A stretch of DNA of 64,000 bases, from assembly GCA_019614645.1 (NCBI GenBank), contig JABWDB010000019.1:3270501-3334500 (forward strand). Reading direction: 5' to 3'. Source of the DNA: Stratiolaelaps scimitus (Eukaryota > Arthropoda > Arachnida > Mesostigmata > Laelapidae). The notes under the pieces were generated by a model. It did not search any database. It saw only the letters and a program-made list of their open reading frames with translations, and had not been told where the DNA came from. Position 1 is the stretch's first letter, and the number at the start of each line of letters is the position of its first letter. The position numbers were made by a program, and so were the translations under genes. Shown piece after piece: positions 25,030 through 39,079 of the stretch.

Positions 25030-28000
25030 AACTCATAACACCCACGAATTTGGACAAATCTAGACGACTTTGGCCATTAGCAATTTCGACAGAGTGACAA
25101 TCGTGCGCGTAACATCCCTAAACTCGGCTATATTCATACTGTTGCGGGTCAACTCCTCCGTACGGTTAGTCATTGCTAGTTGTGTCGATAGTCACACAAT
25201 ACCGGTAGCCGGTGCTACCTGTTGTTGACGTTGACAAAACAAGCACAAACGAAAAAAAAAAAACGCCGCGCAAAGGCGAACAACGTCATTCGCCCTTGGG
25301 GAGGCCTGAGGTCTATAATTTTTTGCTTTGTTGGCTAAATTTGGAATTATCAGTACGATAGGAATAAACAGGCAGGCGGGGCGGAACTGGGGCGATTTCT
25401 TTGCAAAGCTGTCATGAAATGCTCTACGCTTTTCGTCAACCTGTTGAGTAGAAAGGAGGAATTCATTTCGACCGTGTTGCCTTGTGACGGAAACAATAGC
25501 AACTTAATTGGAGGCCATTGCTGTACACCTTAGGCGGTTGTGAATAAATTGAAGTGGTAGCTTTGAAACTTCGTTATCAAATTGTTTCGGAAATTGATCG
25601 GCCGGGACGGCCTGGTGCACTCAGATCATGTTCTTATAATAGAACTCCACGATACCACGGTAGTGGCTATCCAGCGGAAGAAGTCTGAGGCAATCTCATT
25701 TTAGTCGCGTTGACACAGATACTCAGGATTAAGCTCCGGGCCATGAACTCCTGAAGATTTGTGGGGGCGTTTCATTTCACACGTATCCAAGTCTAACTAG
25801 ATCCTCTAATTGGTATCCAGCTCGTCGCAATGGCCGTCCAACTCGTACAAGAGCACGGACACTGCATAACATCGACAACAGTAGCAATATATGATAGTGA
25901 TTATTATGATTACTATCTTCTTATGATTAATAAGCAATTCTTCAAGGTGAACACGAAACTATCTCCAGCAACACCATTCTACTGGGTAAGCACAAACAAA
26001 GAGCGCTACAACAACGGCTATTCGAGGCGCACAGCAGTGCGGCCAGCTCTCGGATGCCATGCTCACGAACGACATTGTGAGGACGTTTGAAAGTCACACG
26101 CGAAAATGTAATCGATGTCACCTAATGTGCAACATCTCTGTGGCACTGAAAACGGAAATCTACAAAAAAAAATAAAAAAAAACAAAAAGTCAATTCGAAC
26201 AAACACTCCAATAAATGTACATAAACAAATGACAGCCGCACCAGCGCGATTTCGTCAGGCGGTTTAGTTAGCCGTCAAGAGAAAAATCATAGCACAGCAT
26301 GCGACGAGCTGCCTATTAAAACCGAATCACGCACACATAATCACATGCAAAAATTCACACAGTGTTGAGCCGTTGTTGTTCATTTCCACACGTCGATATC
26401 CTTTGTCGAATCCCGCCGGCCACGAAAGCTCGGATACTGCCCGAACGTCGATGCGGGATCGCCAGCCTCGTCAATTTAATCAACGCGAAAAAAAGCGAGC
26501 TCCGTACAAAAAGCGTCGCCTTCTTCGTCGCCGTTGTCAATCGTTATAGATCATCGCGTCAACTCGTGTTGGCTGCTGCTGCTGCTGCTGCAGCCGTTGT
26601 TGTTGCTGCTACTGTTGACGGTTTCAGCTGGCCATGCTTCGACATTTTTTGTAGGCGAATTTACGGAAGAAACGTTTTACGCCGCTGAACAGCTTAGATC
26701 CACCACGGTGTCTATTCTAGATAAATCAATAGTAATATGTAGCACGCATAGAGTCATATGAATATCGAAGACCCCCGGGGGGACGGGGCGGGGGGGGGGA
26801 GAGAATAACGAACGAAGCTGAACAAGAGGTGGTGGCTTCGACGGCAACGAATTGAAATCGCTGCATTGCTGTTCGCGCTGCTAACGTAAAAGTGCTCGGA
26901 CTCGCGAAAGTGCTCAGATAACCACAGCAAACAGCAGCAGGGGCGCCGCCAACGGTAGCAGCAACAACAACAACAGCTCGACGTGATACCACCGATGTGG
27001 ACATTGCCTCGTGTCTCTGGCGGGGCTGTGTTTTATCAGCGACGTTGCACATTTCCAGGAAAAGCAACGAATCCATACGAAGACGACACCAAATGATAAC
27101 GCCCGACGAGACACGGGTCCTCTTATAGTTGTCTGTGTGTATATGTGTGTGTTTGTTCTGGTGGGAAACTTCGCTTCGGGAGCAGTATCAACGGAATGCT
27201 AATATCGATCGGGTTCTTAGTCGGCCTGGACAACGTTTTTCACTGACTGGGGGGGCCTTTAGGTGGCGACGGCGGAACTGTGATCGGGCACAATTTGGCG
27301 ATATTTGCGCTAGAATCGATTAGCACTACTTTGCTCAGGTGCTGAATGCGAGCTATAAGCCCGTTCACTATGTGACCTTTGCTGTTCGATTTTCTCGTTG
27401 GTCTCGTATTTGTTCTCGGCGTACTATGAATGAGATGAACCATGCGCGGAGGCGTCAGCTCGAAGGGCAATTGATACTGTGGCGTTGATAGGGAGAAGAA
27501 AGAGGCTACTTTCAAATAAAGGGGCATCACGTTCAATGTTGGCTGTGGGCCGGTCCGGAAAAGGCCGCAATGTATGAAAACGCCAGCACACTAAACGTGA
27601 AACAACGGAATATCCCTGTATTTCGGTGGCACACCTCTGCGCGAAATTCGCTTGATTTTATCTTTAGCTGCCGACCTGAAGCGCGTCAGAGCGTTTGACA
27701 AATCTCTAGCTGCACCATCTCTGAGGATTTTTCCGAACCGTTCCTGCTCTCAACAAACTCCTGACCACGATGGCGACCCACTCCGCGTCCCGTCACTGTG
27801 AATCGTCATTCATGTCCGTTATTCCGATCCCGGCAAGTAGTGTCGTGTAGTTGTTGTGGCTGTTGATATTGTAGATGCATAGTGAGAACGATTATGTCGA
27901 TGGCAACGATCCCTGCTGGCCACCAGTGGCGACAATCGACAAATGCAACTGAACGAATTCGGGTGTGCGATCATATGGCGTAGCTAGCTCTCCGCGCGTC

Positions 28001-30700
28001 GGACGAAAGACGAAGTAACAAGTAGAAAGAAATGTAGATTTTTCGTCACGATCTTCTCCACAACTCAGCTAGCTAGCTGGCTGGCTGGCTGTCTGTCGTT
28101 GCAAATCAGCGCGAATGGACGACAGGCGTCAACGAAGGATCGGCGAGTGGTGTACGGCCGAGCCGTACTGCTGAAGCGGCGACCGCTGAAAGGTGCCCGG
28201 CGAAACTGTGACGATCAAGATGAAATCAATTGGCAACTTGACGAGAAGGGCGAAATTGATCGACTCTGCTCGTACGGAAAACGTGTATTGTTAGCCTAGC
28301 TATGTTTATTGGCTATCGCCGCTTGTTTGGTGGCGAGTGGCTGGCTAAAAATAGCCGGTATCGAGAGACCTTTTTTCGATTGCCATGGTGAACACCGCCG
28401 TGGAGAAATCTCGCTGGGTCGATTCGTGGGAGATATTGTTTTCCATTAGCGGGAATATGGGCATCAGTCGTTGGCACCAGTAGCAGGTGTACAAGGACGG
28501 TATTTAGGTATTATAGTATGCCGACTCGCGACATCCCGACACAAAGGGCCTGCCTATAGGAGGAAGGCAGGTTTTGAATTGTTCGCTCGTCATATGCTGT
28601 GGTGCCGTATCAAGCCGGGAAATATCAGAAAGCAATCACAACAACCACTCGCAAAGTGGAGGATGATGTCATTCTATCATCGGGATAGCTTGTCGCCATC
28701 GTTACTCGCGTTGCTCTCTGGCACGTCTTCGCAGCGGTCAGTGGGGTCCAATCGTCCACAATCGAAGTGGACCTGTACTACAAGAGTGTCAAGTCGTGAA
28801 GTCCCAGAAGCGTCTGAAGTGTCTGGTCTTAGCCACAGTACTTCGCCGGCGCCGCCGCCGCCGCTGAGGCTGCCACCGACTTCGCCGCGGCCGCCGCCAC
28901 CGCTTCTGAAATCACCGTGCCACCAGTGCGATGTGGATCGCGCGAACGCGAATAAATATTGGCTTACGGTAGCGACTTACAACTATCGACAAGCGGCGCC
29001 GGCAACGAACAAATGAAGCGTGGCAAAACAGCAAAAGATTGTCGGTAGGCCACGAATGAGTTGCAGCACGACGCGGCCTCAACGACGAAGTGTGGACGCG
29101 GCGTCAGTAGCAGCCACCAGCGGCGGATGGACTTGGACATAGTGACGAACAGCAGACAGACATATAAAATATGTTTATGAATGAATAAGTGCGAGCCAGC
29201 GAGTGCTTGTGCGCGTGTGCGCTCGTAAGTGTTAGCGTTCGATATCTGTGCCTGGACCGACACAGCACCGATAGACGAATAGCGACAGCGGCCGAAGCAC
29301 GGTAACGCCAACGGTGGAGGGAAGAGACGGTTGCGGAATCATCCAGAGCCGCCGCCGCCGCCGCCGCCGCCACCGCAGCTGCTCCTAATTTCTGCTGCGT
29401 TTTGTGGGCCAACAAGTTCATCGACGGTGGTGGCTGCTTGAACGACTGATGGCTCAAGCTGTATGTGTGCGAGGGATAAGGGATCCGATCCACAACCGCA
29501 TATATAGATCGGCCCTGTCAACAGCGGCTGGTCATGGCGTTCCTCCAGCCAGCAGCTTTTCTCTGCGGAGGCACGACGTAGAGGGGCCGGGGGTTTGGGG
29601 GTTTGTCGAGGAACAACCATGTGAACAGATTCAGCACTAGCGCGACTCGACAGCCTAGCTTTCGGCACTGCATGGACGGACGTGAGCGGCGGCGATCAGG
29701 AAAGAGATGACGCCATCGCGGGGATGACGTTAGTCAAGTGTGAAGCGAACAGTCTCATAGCAATCCCAGGAAGTTGACTGCTTCAATGTCAGCCGAGGTA
29801 GTCTGCAAAGTTGCACACAATACGTACATTTGCATATGCACGTACATGCATTCTGTCTGAACCGGCTTTGGATGCCTCTGGTAACGCTTTGATTCGCCAA
29901 CGTGTGCCGTCACCTTGCCTTGGTGTGGACGGTGATCTTAGTTAGCTGTCTAGCGCGAGGCGACATCAGGGGGTCGCGTATATTGTCAGGTCGGAGGTTG
30001 CAACGAGTGTGTGCTCTTGTCGGTGAGTTTGTGTGTGTGTGAGTGTCGTTTGTACATTTGTCAATGTCAGCAGCACCGTCAGCACCAAACGAGGCTCATG
30101 ATACCGTCTGACCACAGGTAGGACTAATTGATTGCTGGTATTGTAGGCATGATCCGTCTCTGATCAAGGTCACGCTCGTTTCAATTACCGAAAGCGAGAA
30201 GACTTTGCAACAAACAAGCAGCAACGTCAAGGGAAAAATGTATCCGATTGGTGAGGAAAGCAAATGATAACTGAATACTATTCCAGTGACAGAATAGTAC
30301 AACTCTCTATGTAGATACAATAGCGGGAAGCGAAATCAGTAGTCTCTAGTAAATAATCCCCATATATCCACTGATACAATATATATAACGGCAGTTTGTT
30401 GCTCTGTTGTTGACGTGTTTCACTCCAAATCGATCTTGTATGTATAGTACACTTTCTAAATCCCTGCTAAGGTCATCCACAGATAGGCAGTCTACATAAG
30501 ACGCCACATGCTCTTCCGGCAAATAATGTGATTTCTTGTGTTTTCTAGGAAAGCGAGTTGTATATCAATTGTTTGATCGTATAATCGTTTTAGGCCGCTT
30601 CCCTGGGCAGATTATTTATCAGAGCGGGTCGCACGACATGAGGAGTTACCAGAAATGTAAAACATCTCCAAAATGTCCTCGGCGTGCCTAGACAAAATGT
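25030..30700. other. unassigned, partly GC-rich
   Basis: CTG/CAG and CCG repeats (26574-26600, 28850-28910, 29347-29372) generate several long open frames without motifs, up to 181 codons at 28471-29016. A degraded family-B 3' end may lie at 27510-27563. No gene is supported. Confidence 0.4.
29347..29372. repeat. (CCG)n microsatellite
   Basis: Eight to nine CCG triplets. Confidence 0.85.
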
Positions 30701-32840
30701 CTTTTTTTACGTTCCAACCGTGCATGTCGTTGTCAAGCGTTGTTTACGGCAGGCAACAAAGTTCTTGTCGAACCATTTTTTCCTCGAATTAACTGCAGAG
30801 AGTCGCTTCAATTTGGAGCTTTATTCACGCCTTTTCGGCTAATTCTGATAAACACTCCTATATCTTCTTACGCGTGTGTTTCAGTAAGGTGGTGTTTCCC
30901 GCGACAAGGTCATCGTTTGGAAGGTGAAAACTTAAGCATTTGCCCTTCTCTTCCCGTTTTAGGACGCCGACAGAGCGAGGGTACGCGGGGGAGGATTGTT
31001 CTAGATAGGCCAGTGTAGCTTTGCTGTTTGTTGTTCCTTTCGAGGCTTCCTCAGTCCTGCGCAGCCTACACAAGGCCAACGAAGGGCGGTGTATCCTTCT
31101 CGAAAATGCGATGAAGGTATGCGCATACATATGAGAGAATATTCGCTGGGATTCGCCCATGCATTTTGTTTGCTTTGTTTCGTCTTTCATCCTCCAGTTC
31201 CGTTTCGGTGTTGGCCGTCGGGCACAGGTGAGAACTGGGCAGTGGCTGAGTTCGTTGAGTGAGTGTAGGGTGGCGGGAAGCTATGAGGATAGCTGGGATA
31301 AATCTTGTGTACGGCTTCCCTACCCGTCATGCGCCCTCTGCCGAGGATCCTCTGCTGCGACAGCCTACTCCTCGGCTGTCCTCCCAGCTATTCGTGTCGC
31401 AGTGGAGGAAGGTGGCCAGGACATGTGCTGTCTTGGTACAAAACAAACTCAATGGTTTCAAATACGCCCCTCCTGAATGCTCACTGTAGACAACTGCAAT
31501 ACTAGTCCTAGTTCTACTACTGCTACTACCGAGTGCCAGGCCGAGTTCCGCCAGCTCGATCCGGAATGATAGAACGGAAGTCCTGGAGGGCGAATGGCCA
31601 GATCACACCGACGGGCATAGCGGACCCGAGAGGGCAGGACACGCGTTTACGTTGGGAAATACATATGGCAGCAGGCAACTGGTGCAGGTGTAGGCCGAAG
31701 TGAAAAAATAGAAGGCCAATCGTCAGCAGACTCAATTTTGACGATTATTATCTCATCACCTAACAAACTCTGGATAGAATCAGCATCCTCCAGTAGCAAC
31801 AACAAAGCGAGGGGTTTTGAATGCACACCCTTTAGTAGATTTTGTAGTGTCATTGGGAATGCAGGATCAGCGCCAGAATAAGATATGCAGGGTTGCGTAT
31901 AACCGTGTTAAAGCATATTAAATGTATGGAGAAAAATATAAATAAGTGCTACCCAGCTTCCGATACCATTGTTCAAAGGCAGGAGAACTGGGGCACTTGC
32001 ATTTCACCGATATTGTCATTACGAATAGCCCACTGGAGACCCTACGTTGTGTCAGAGATGACAGGGCCCCTTCTCCTTACAGAGGCAACCATTTCTTAAG
32101 GTGAAGATTGTTTCGATAATGTGTATTATTCCTGCTGTTCCTTGTTTTGTTTTGTTTTATACCAGGTGCATAACTTCAATACCCTGACCACAAACACCCA
32201 ACTTGCCACGTGCACCGCGACCCACCAATGGTTATGCTGCATGCTTCCCGTTTCAAACCTGTTCGAGAAAACCGTTATACGGGGCATGGAAAAGTATCGA
32301 ATGCTTGCGTGTTGCCAATGTCAGCATTGCGCCAGTGCAGGCTATCGGCAATAAATGATCCATAAGGACGGGTTTTCGTTGAGAGCATCCAACGTCCAAT
32401 CGACCGTATACCGATGTCCATCGGCAGACGCGTGTACGGAGGTTGGACGAGGGCCGACGAGAGAACGCACTGAAGCGTGGAGCAGCAAGCGGCCACGCAG
32501 GGAGATCTGGCGTCATGGCGTCATGCAGATGGCGGCGGCCATAGAAGATCCATGTCAAGTCCATTCATTATAAATGGATTATCTCTGAAAAGCTTATTGA
32601 AGGAGTCTTCGACGACCGCGAGATTCCCCTGGGAGAACCAGCCGCTGGAGGCAGCAGCAGGCTGACGAGATGTTAGGAGATATTAGTAGCAATGCACAGG
32701 GCCCTCATGCGGGCTTGGCTGTACGTCGCCGGACGCTACAGGGGATGTCGGACTGTGCAGTACTGCTCAGCGCGGCATATATACTCAGCACTTTAAGAGC
32801 TGTTCGTTTACCATATATATATATATATCTGTATATATAA
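30700..32840. other. unassigned sequence
   Basis: Several frames are open at the same time around 31160-31490. None has a motif or paired splice signals. Confidence 0.4.
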
Positions 32841-32842
32841 AG

Positions 32843-32968
32843 TTTTTCGAGCTGACCCTCAGCTGTTCCCCTATCTGACAGGCCTCAGCTCTTAACCTTT
32901 TAGGTATTACTATGAGGACCTGTCGGGGCCTAACCTCTGCTTATTCTCTTCCTTACTCGGACCTCGTG
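32843..32968 (-). mobile_element. family A retroposon, long copy
   Basis: Matches the copy at 48893-49015 (opposite strand) over at least 110 bp. The match includes a TATTACTATGAGGA block, a CTGTCGGGGCC block and a CTTATTCTCTTCCTT block beyond the common core, so the core seen elsewhere is a 3' portion of a longer unit. Confidence 0.7.
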
Positions 32969-33385
32969 TATTTGTATATATATAAATATATAATACTATC
33001 TATATTTGTCGACTCCCTCAGTTTTCACCCATGTTTCTACTGAATGAAATTCTCTGACATCATCTGTACGTATAGGTAAATACTGACCACGAACTTACTT
33101 ATATTGAGGGGACGCTCGCTTCACAAGCGTGATACGAGCGCGTGTCTAGAAACACATACATATGCGCGCAGTAATCGGAAAACGATTACATTTTGCTAAT
33201 ATGGTATACGAGGAACAGTGTGAATCTAAAAAAATTGCCTAACACAATTTTGAGATACCTCTATTTGTATGAACACATATTATATATATATATACATACA
33301 TTACAAATTGACGGAATCGCGAAAAAGGGACGTACGTATTTCAAAATGGAACAAAACATCAGCCCTATTGCGCACTGTGTGACCG

Positions 33386-33387
<2 letters not shown>

Positions 33388-33424
<37 letters not shown>
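33388..33424. repeat. (TA)n microsatellite
   Basis: About 36 bp of pure TA repeat. Confidence 0.9.
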
Positions 33425-33426
<2 letters not shown>

Positions 33427-34083
33427 CTAACATTGTACACACCGGGCACTCAATGTGCCGACACGAAAACTGAGATTTATGGCTGCTTACTGATCTAAGG
33501 AAAGGGTGTCTCTTCGATGAGACGCGAATGATGACCGGGCTATTCATTGGGGTCCATTAAAAATGCATCAGGAAGCAATCTCGAGTAGGTCCAGCGAATG
33601 TAGTTAGTACAGCGGAGCTTGCTAAGGTCAGGACGGCTGAATCCGGACGGTATCAATTCTAATCGTTCAAGATACAACTAATATATATTATATATATATA
33701 TTATATGTATTATCATTATTTCTCTTATGCCCCAGACGCTCAAAGCACACTGCAACGTTTTGGTTGGAGACACACATAGTGTTATGATGCGAAGACGATA
33801 TTGTATTATTCAATTTTGAAGGTGAATGAGGAACGTGCTGCTTCTCCGAGACGTGTAATCAATGTTGACGATCGCGCGCGCGCTGCCTGCATCTTGCACG
33901 ACCTTGGTCTCAACAGGTTCAGCTGGAAACGCTGCACGCGGGTGTGACTATTGAATGCCTTTGCTTTTATGACCCAGTTATTATTGACCAGTCATCAAGT
34001 GGCCCTTTTATACGGTCCGCGCGAACGTGAATAGAATTCGAAATGCACTGTAGGCCTGTCTGTTTTCGCGCGTGACTCTTCAG

Positions 34084-34269
34084 TGGATTGGGCAGCATTG
34101 GCAAACACGACACAATAGTGAACATGGGAATTTTCTTCGTAGGGGGACTGCCCGACTGTATGGCAGAGACAGGGCAGATGCGAGGGGTCATCCCGCTGAA
34201 CGTGTTGTATTCGAGATTAGAGGTCGAAACAAAATCAATACGGGACTCACGAGTGAATCCATCACCTGA
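34084..34269 (+). CDS. candidate exon with weak LamG-like motif
   Basis: A pyrimidine-rich acceptor (CTGTTTTCGCGCGTGACTCTTCAG) precedes 34084, and a donor CTGA|GTAAAA follows 34269. The exon is 186 nt, open, and symmetric phase 2-2. It reads NMGIFFVGGLPDCMAETG and MRGVIPLNVLYSRLEV. The FFVGGLPD stretch resembles the strand motif typical of laminin-G domains (LYVGGLP), but the usual following Cys is absent. No neighbouring exon was identified, so this could still be chance. Confidence 0.3.
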   Translation, partial: WIGQHWQTRHNSEHGNFLRRGTARLYGRDRADARGHPAERVVFEIRGRNKINTGLTSESIT

Positions 34270-34551
34270 GTAAAACGAATAGTGGATATTAATCGAGACC
34301 TATTAACATTGGGTTGCCGAGCTTCTGTCAGCTCAGTTCACCTGAGTGTAGCCACCATACGTAGTTCACCTAGTGTAGTGTAGTAGAATGGTTTCACATA
34401 ACGGTCCGTCCATGTAAATCATTATTACAACACAATTTGTACAATATAAATGAATGTCGCTAAGCCGCGATGTAGACCATATTGCGGTACAATAGTTGCA
34501 TTGCTATGAAGAACCGGCATCAGTCGGAGAGTCGCTGTATTCGCAGGTCTA

Positions 34552-34553
34552 TG

Positions 34554-34578
<25 letters not shown>
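34552..34578. repeat. (TA)n microsatellite
   Basis: About 26 bp of TA repeat. Confidence 0.9.
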
Positions 34579-34584
<6 letters not shown>

Positions 34585-34599
34585 CTCTGACGTTGTGTG

Positions 34600-37500
34600 T
34601 TTGTGTGAAAGAAGAGAGCCTATATAGCCCGCTCTCTCTCTCTCTTTCTCGCTTTCAATGCGTTACGTCTCTCCTATTTTCTGGGGCAATAGGCCGCCTT
34701 TCAACACACATGATACACTCACCGCAGGGCCGCTTGACTTCGTGATATAACTCGGCTGAGCTTCCCGAGCATCCTACTCATCTACCACTGGGTCTCACAG
34801 GACCCTGGACCTTCTTAGGATCCGACGGTAGACGACGCGGACGAGGCCAACCCGCAGCTCGAAATCCCCAAAGCAACAGTATGGCAGTAACAGTGTATCG
34901 TAACAGTATAGTGGTCGACACGAAATATTATCTTGTGTAGGCTGCACTGGTCACACCGGGTCACATGGCAAAACAGCTTGTTATCAGCTCTGTCGTCTTG
35001 TCGGACAGCCCAGAGCTGAGTCGAGAGCATATCGCCGATGTAGAGGAGTAATCGGGGAACACATCTCACATTATACATGTGTGCTAGCACAGAGAGCGAC
35101 GGCCGGTCAGTGCGAGTTCTGACGGCTTGACGCGTTGACCGGCGTCACCGAAACAAACACAATCAAGTTTGTATACTTCACCAGAAGCGCGACTCATTTC
35201 GCAGCGAAATTTGTGACCGATTGCTTAGTTCGCCCCCTTCATCGGCAGCATTATTGCCTACGGTGTGCCGCCTTTGACTTGTGTACGCTTTTCATCGGCT
35301 CATCCATGATCCAGTCGGGGAGGGACCTGGTAACAACGAATCTATTTATCGCACGCAACAAACACACAGGGTACACGCACACACGTTCAGTTCACACAAC
35401 AGTGAGGCACGCGTCAAGTTGATCATTTGACAACGAAATCTCGCAGTCCTATAGCCAGCTGTGATCCTCCTACTTCGAAGCTCAAAAATACTGCGTCCGT
35501 CTCCTAGTGCTTTGCCACCGTGTTATGTCATCCTGTTCTGGGTTACATGATCCCCACGAAGTGAAATTCATTGATGGACGTCGCAGCCTCAAATCTCAGG
35601 ATTCGAGCACTCTCTACGAGACTGGAGGGCATCTCGCTGGTTGGCTTGTCTCACAATAATTCACAGATTGCTACTCCAAAGGCGATTCGAGAAGGCCTAG
35701 GCCCATTCGAACGTGCTGAGAACAAGCCCGTCTGTCTGGCTAGCTGGTCTCCTTCACGGCTGCTAGGCCCGTTTGTACAATGGTGGTACAACCCGGTGGT
35801 CTACCAGCTGTCAAGCCCTCTCCAATAAGACGCCGCTGTCGGGCCCTGAGTCTCGAAGGAGGCCCTCGCTGTTCTTTAGTTCTGGCGACCACATGGTCCC
35901 TATTGGTTTACCTAAGGTGAGCTGCATGTGTGTGTGGTGTGTGCGAGTTCAAAGAATGCCAGTATGCCAGACCGCCTTACCTTGCCGACTCATCAAACAC
36001 CCGGCCACGGTGGGCGCCAAAGGTCCGCCGCGTGCAAAGCTACAACAAGCAGCAGGCAACCTCATCGGAACAAAATGTACAGTATTGTTGTATTTCGTTA
36101 AAAAGATCATTATTACTTTTCCGGACCAAACACTTTCGCGTTAAAGTGGCAAGCTTAATATTGCTTATCGTGTTCTGGAGCACTCAATGCCAATTGGTTA
36201 GTTATTGCGCTGTAGATTACGCCTTGCATATAACGTTTTGGCGTATGCAGTCGGGGGCCACCAGACAAATGTAGAAGAGAAAATGTAGGATCATAAATGC
36301 TGCACGTTGGTGTCATATATGAGATAAATACGTGACTACTCGCAAGCTTGCTAAAACTGTACGTCTTTTTAATTAAGTCGGGAATTCCTGTGCTACCGAA
36401 GACAACATAATCATAACTGGCATTTACGCCTTTTATAATTGCTTTCAAAAACTGATAACCCCCTATCAACGCCAAGACGCCACTGGATAAGGGACCTCCT
36501 TACTGACGACCTCCCTGAACGTCGAATTACCCGCCTATTGTCGACCCCTTTTTTTGCACTTTACTCCAAAATCTCGGCTACGCTGACACCTCTGGGCGTG
36601 GTGCTTTCAGACCCGTTTTCAATGCGGCAGACCTGATGTCTACATAGAGCAGTCGTCTGTTGATTCACTTGAGTATGGTGTATGATGTCACAGTCTCGTT
36701 CCAGGCGCCACGTACATGAATCGCACGCTACTCGCCCGATGTACCCAGCAGCGCATAGAGAATCAATCAGGCTTTCCGCCAGCGGCTGGTCTCACTGAGT
36801 GCAGTGATGTCTGCGTCCCTTCGGTATATCGTGTATTGTCTACGTTATTACTATTATGATATTGCATCGAGCGTTCGCCTTAACCGTTCCGTAACAGCCA
36901 CGTTTCGTTTGTGTTATTATATAACGATATAACACGCATTGCCGTATCGATTGTGTTGTCACTGTGAAAAGAACACACGCATCGCTTAAGTATAATATTC
37001 TACATAGTAGCGTCTAAGTAGCTAGGCACTCACTCGACCTTGGATTCCCTCTTCTTTCTCATAATTTTCTCGATCGACGTCAGCCTGGCTGAGAGAACAA
37101 CACGCGGGGATAATGTCGAGCCACCTCTCTCGGATGCTGTTACACACTGCTGTGTGGGCAAGGCGTTGATTAGAGTTGTCTCTCCACTCGCCTTATGCCT
37201 GATGTCGCTGCAGTGGACGGGGCCAGCGATAACAGTGGTACTTGAATGGGAATGAAGACGCAGTTCACAAATCCGATGCACGAAACTGACAGCGACGAAT
37301 TTCGCACTTCACTGTGTTCCTCAGCGGCGCGTCATCGGCAAAACAGCAAGCCTACAAAGGCCTCACTAATCCTAACAAAACAGGACAATTGACACTTGAT
37401 TAGCTTGTCGATGGACCCGGAGTCCTGATGATGATTCGAGTCACAAATTACTAGGCAGCAGGCGGCGCGCGAGCCTGCCCCACTCGACGGCACGGTTTTG

Positions 37501-38600
37501 CGCCGTTGGCGTCCGGCGTTAGCCACATCGACTCCGGCTCGTGTCCCGCACACACATTCGAAACGCCAATGACGCCAGATACAACTGATCAGTTCGGGGG
37601 GGTTCGCGGGGATGCACGCACTCCCTAGGGAGAGGGCGGCCACTGCGCGGTTCTCCACTGTGCACCATCGCTACTGTGTCCCTGCCTCTGTGCATCTGGG
37701 GCCCTGCATGCCTACGGGGAGCCGCCGGAGAAGCAAGATCCGAAAAGACAAAGTGACCGCTCGCCGAAGCAGCAGCAGCAGCGAGCAGTCAGCCAGCCAG
37801 CCAACCAGCCGCAGGCGAATGCAGGACCCACCGAACCGTGAAAACGCTAACTGGTCCAGAACTGAACCGAACTGAAGCGACGGGCTGCAGTCGCCGGCGT
37901 TTGGCGAAGAGAGAAAAAAAATAGTGTAAAGCAATCGGAAGAACTGCACCACGGCGCCACAGCGTCCATCGAACAAAACGATGACGTGACAATGCGTTGT
38001 CTGGCTGGTGAACGTCGGGGAGTAGCGCACGCAGTAGTTGCACAGGCGCTTAAGTCTCACGGTGTAATATTGTCATATATTCGAGGCGCGAGCAGACGGC
38101 TTGAACCGCCTTGCACCAGAGAATTGTAGGGTGTTTACTAAATACTTCGACTGTCTCGCGACGAACACGAGCGGACCACGGGGACTGAACTTTGGTGACT
38201 GCAGGTGAGCGAAGTCCCGCGAGATGGTTGGATTGTGAATTGTTAGACAATATCGATAAACACACAGCAATGGTTACAGAGGTCGTTCGTTTTTTGGGGT
38301 CCGCCATAAACGGTTGCCTTTTTCGGGGTGAACTTTCCCTCGCATAAGTTCGTTGTTGGTCGCTGGCTGCGTAGCATCTGTAACGAAACGAATAATGTGA
38401 ACGGCTTTTGGAACTACTTATTTTGAATCGCCTCTAACGTTTCTCAGGGTTCTCGTTATGGTGAAGCTTTGAAGATCCAAAACGATTTAACTCCATGCGG
38501 ATATGTAGTGAGTGCCCAGCTAGTACTGGATATGGTTGATGCTCCAGGCTATATTGTTGTGTTGAGAACTGAGTAGACAGTGCATATTCATATTGTTCAT
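34600..38600. other. unassigned sequence
   Basis: No supported gene. An 84-codon ATG frame at 35574-35828 and others of similar size carry no motif. A (CAG)n lies near 37768. Confidence 0.4.
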
Positions 38601-38619
38601 ATATAGCTAAAGTATCTAT

Positions 38620-38747
38620 GATCTAAGGTGCACGGGTTCGATCCCCACCGTTGCACATTTGCATTTAGCGGTCCGTCTTATGAAGCATTGATAAAAGCAG
38701 TTGTACCGTGGACGTTCAATGTTTGCTGAGAGTCAGCCCGAAAACCT
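38620..38747 (+). mobile_element. SINE copy (family B)
   Basis: B box GGGTTCGATCCCCACCGTTGC near 38635 is nearly ideal, followed by ACATTTGCATTTAGCGG, GTCCGTCTTATGAAGC, and the 3' end GCTGAGAGTCAGCCCGAAAA. This is one of the best copies for defining the family. Confidence 0.75.
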
Positions 38748-38952
38748 TAAAGTATCTATGATCGTAGGGCCCAAACAGGATGTACACTATACATATAATA
38801 TATATTTGCTCGTTGGCAAATACATTTTGTCCGCAGACTTCTGTACTGCATTTTTGTCGGTCGTTGCCTTTCCACACATAAACAATTTCAGTCGATATGC
38901 TCAATTTTAGGTTTAATGCAAAAACCTAAATGATATATATATATATGTATAT

Positions 38953-39057
38953 TAGGTTGGCCCAAAAATAATGAGACCGAATTCTTATTCTTGGTGTGTT
39001 TGAATTCAAATTTGGGAGGTAGTGTCTCATTATTTGTCTCAGTTTGGGTCAACCTGA
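38953..39057. mobile_element. mariner-type MITE in a TA tract
   Basis: About 105 bp with inverted ends: TTAGGTTGGCCCAAA at the left, and TTTGGGTCAACCTGA at the right (its complement reads TCAGGTTGACCCAAA). AATAATGAGAC is present inside both arms. The TTAGGTTGGC start is typical of mariner termini, and it is bounded by TA on both sides, as expected for TA target duplication. It is too short to code for a transposase. Confidence 0.75.
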
Positions 39058-39079
39058 TATATATATATATATATATATG
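39058..39079. repeat. (TA)n microsatellite split by the MITE
   Basis: TA repeat continues on both sides of the MITE (38934-38952 and 39058-39079), so the element most likely inserted into a pre-existing tract. Confidence 0.8.

Noticed and set aside
26534..26761. Leu-rich frame resembling a signal peptide
   Set aside because: The frame has no ATG before the Leu run, which derives from CTG triplet repeats.
28471..29016. 181-codon plus-strand frame
   Set aside because: The second longest frame in the window, but composition is uneven, part is a CCG-repeat Pro run, and there is no motif or splice support.
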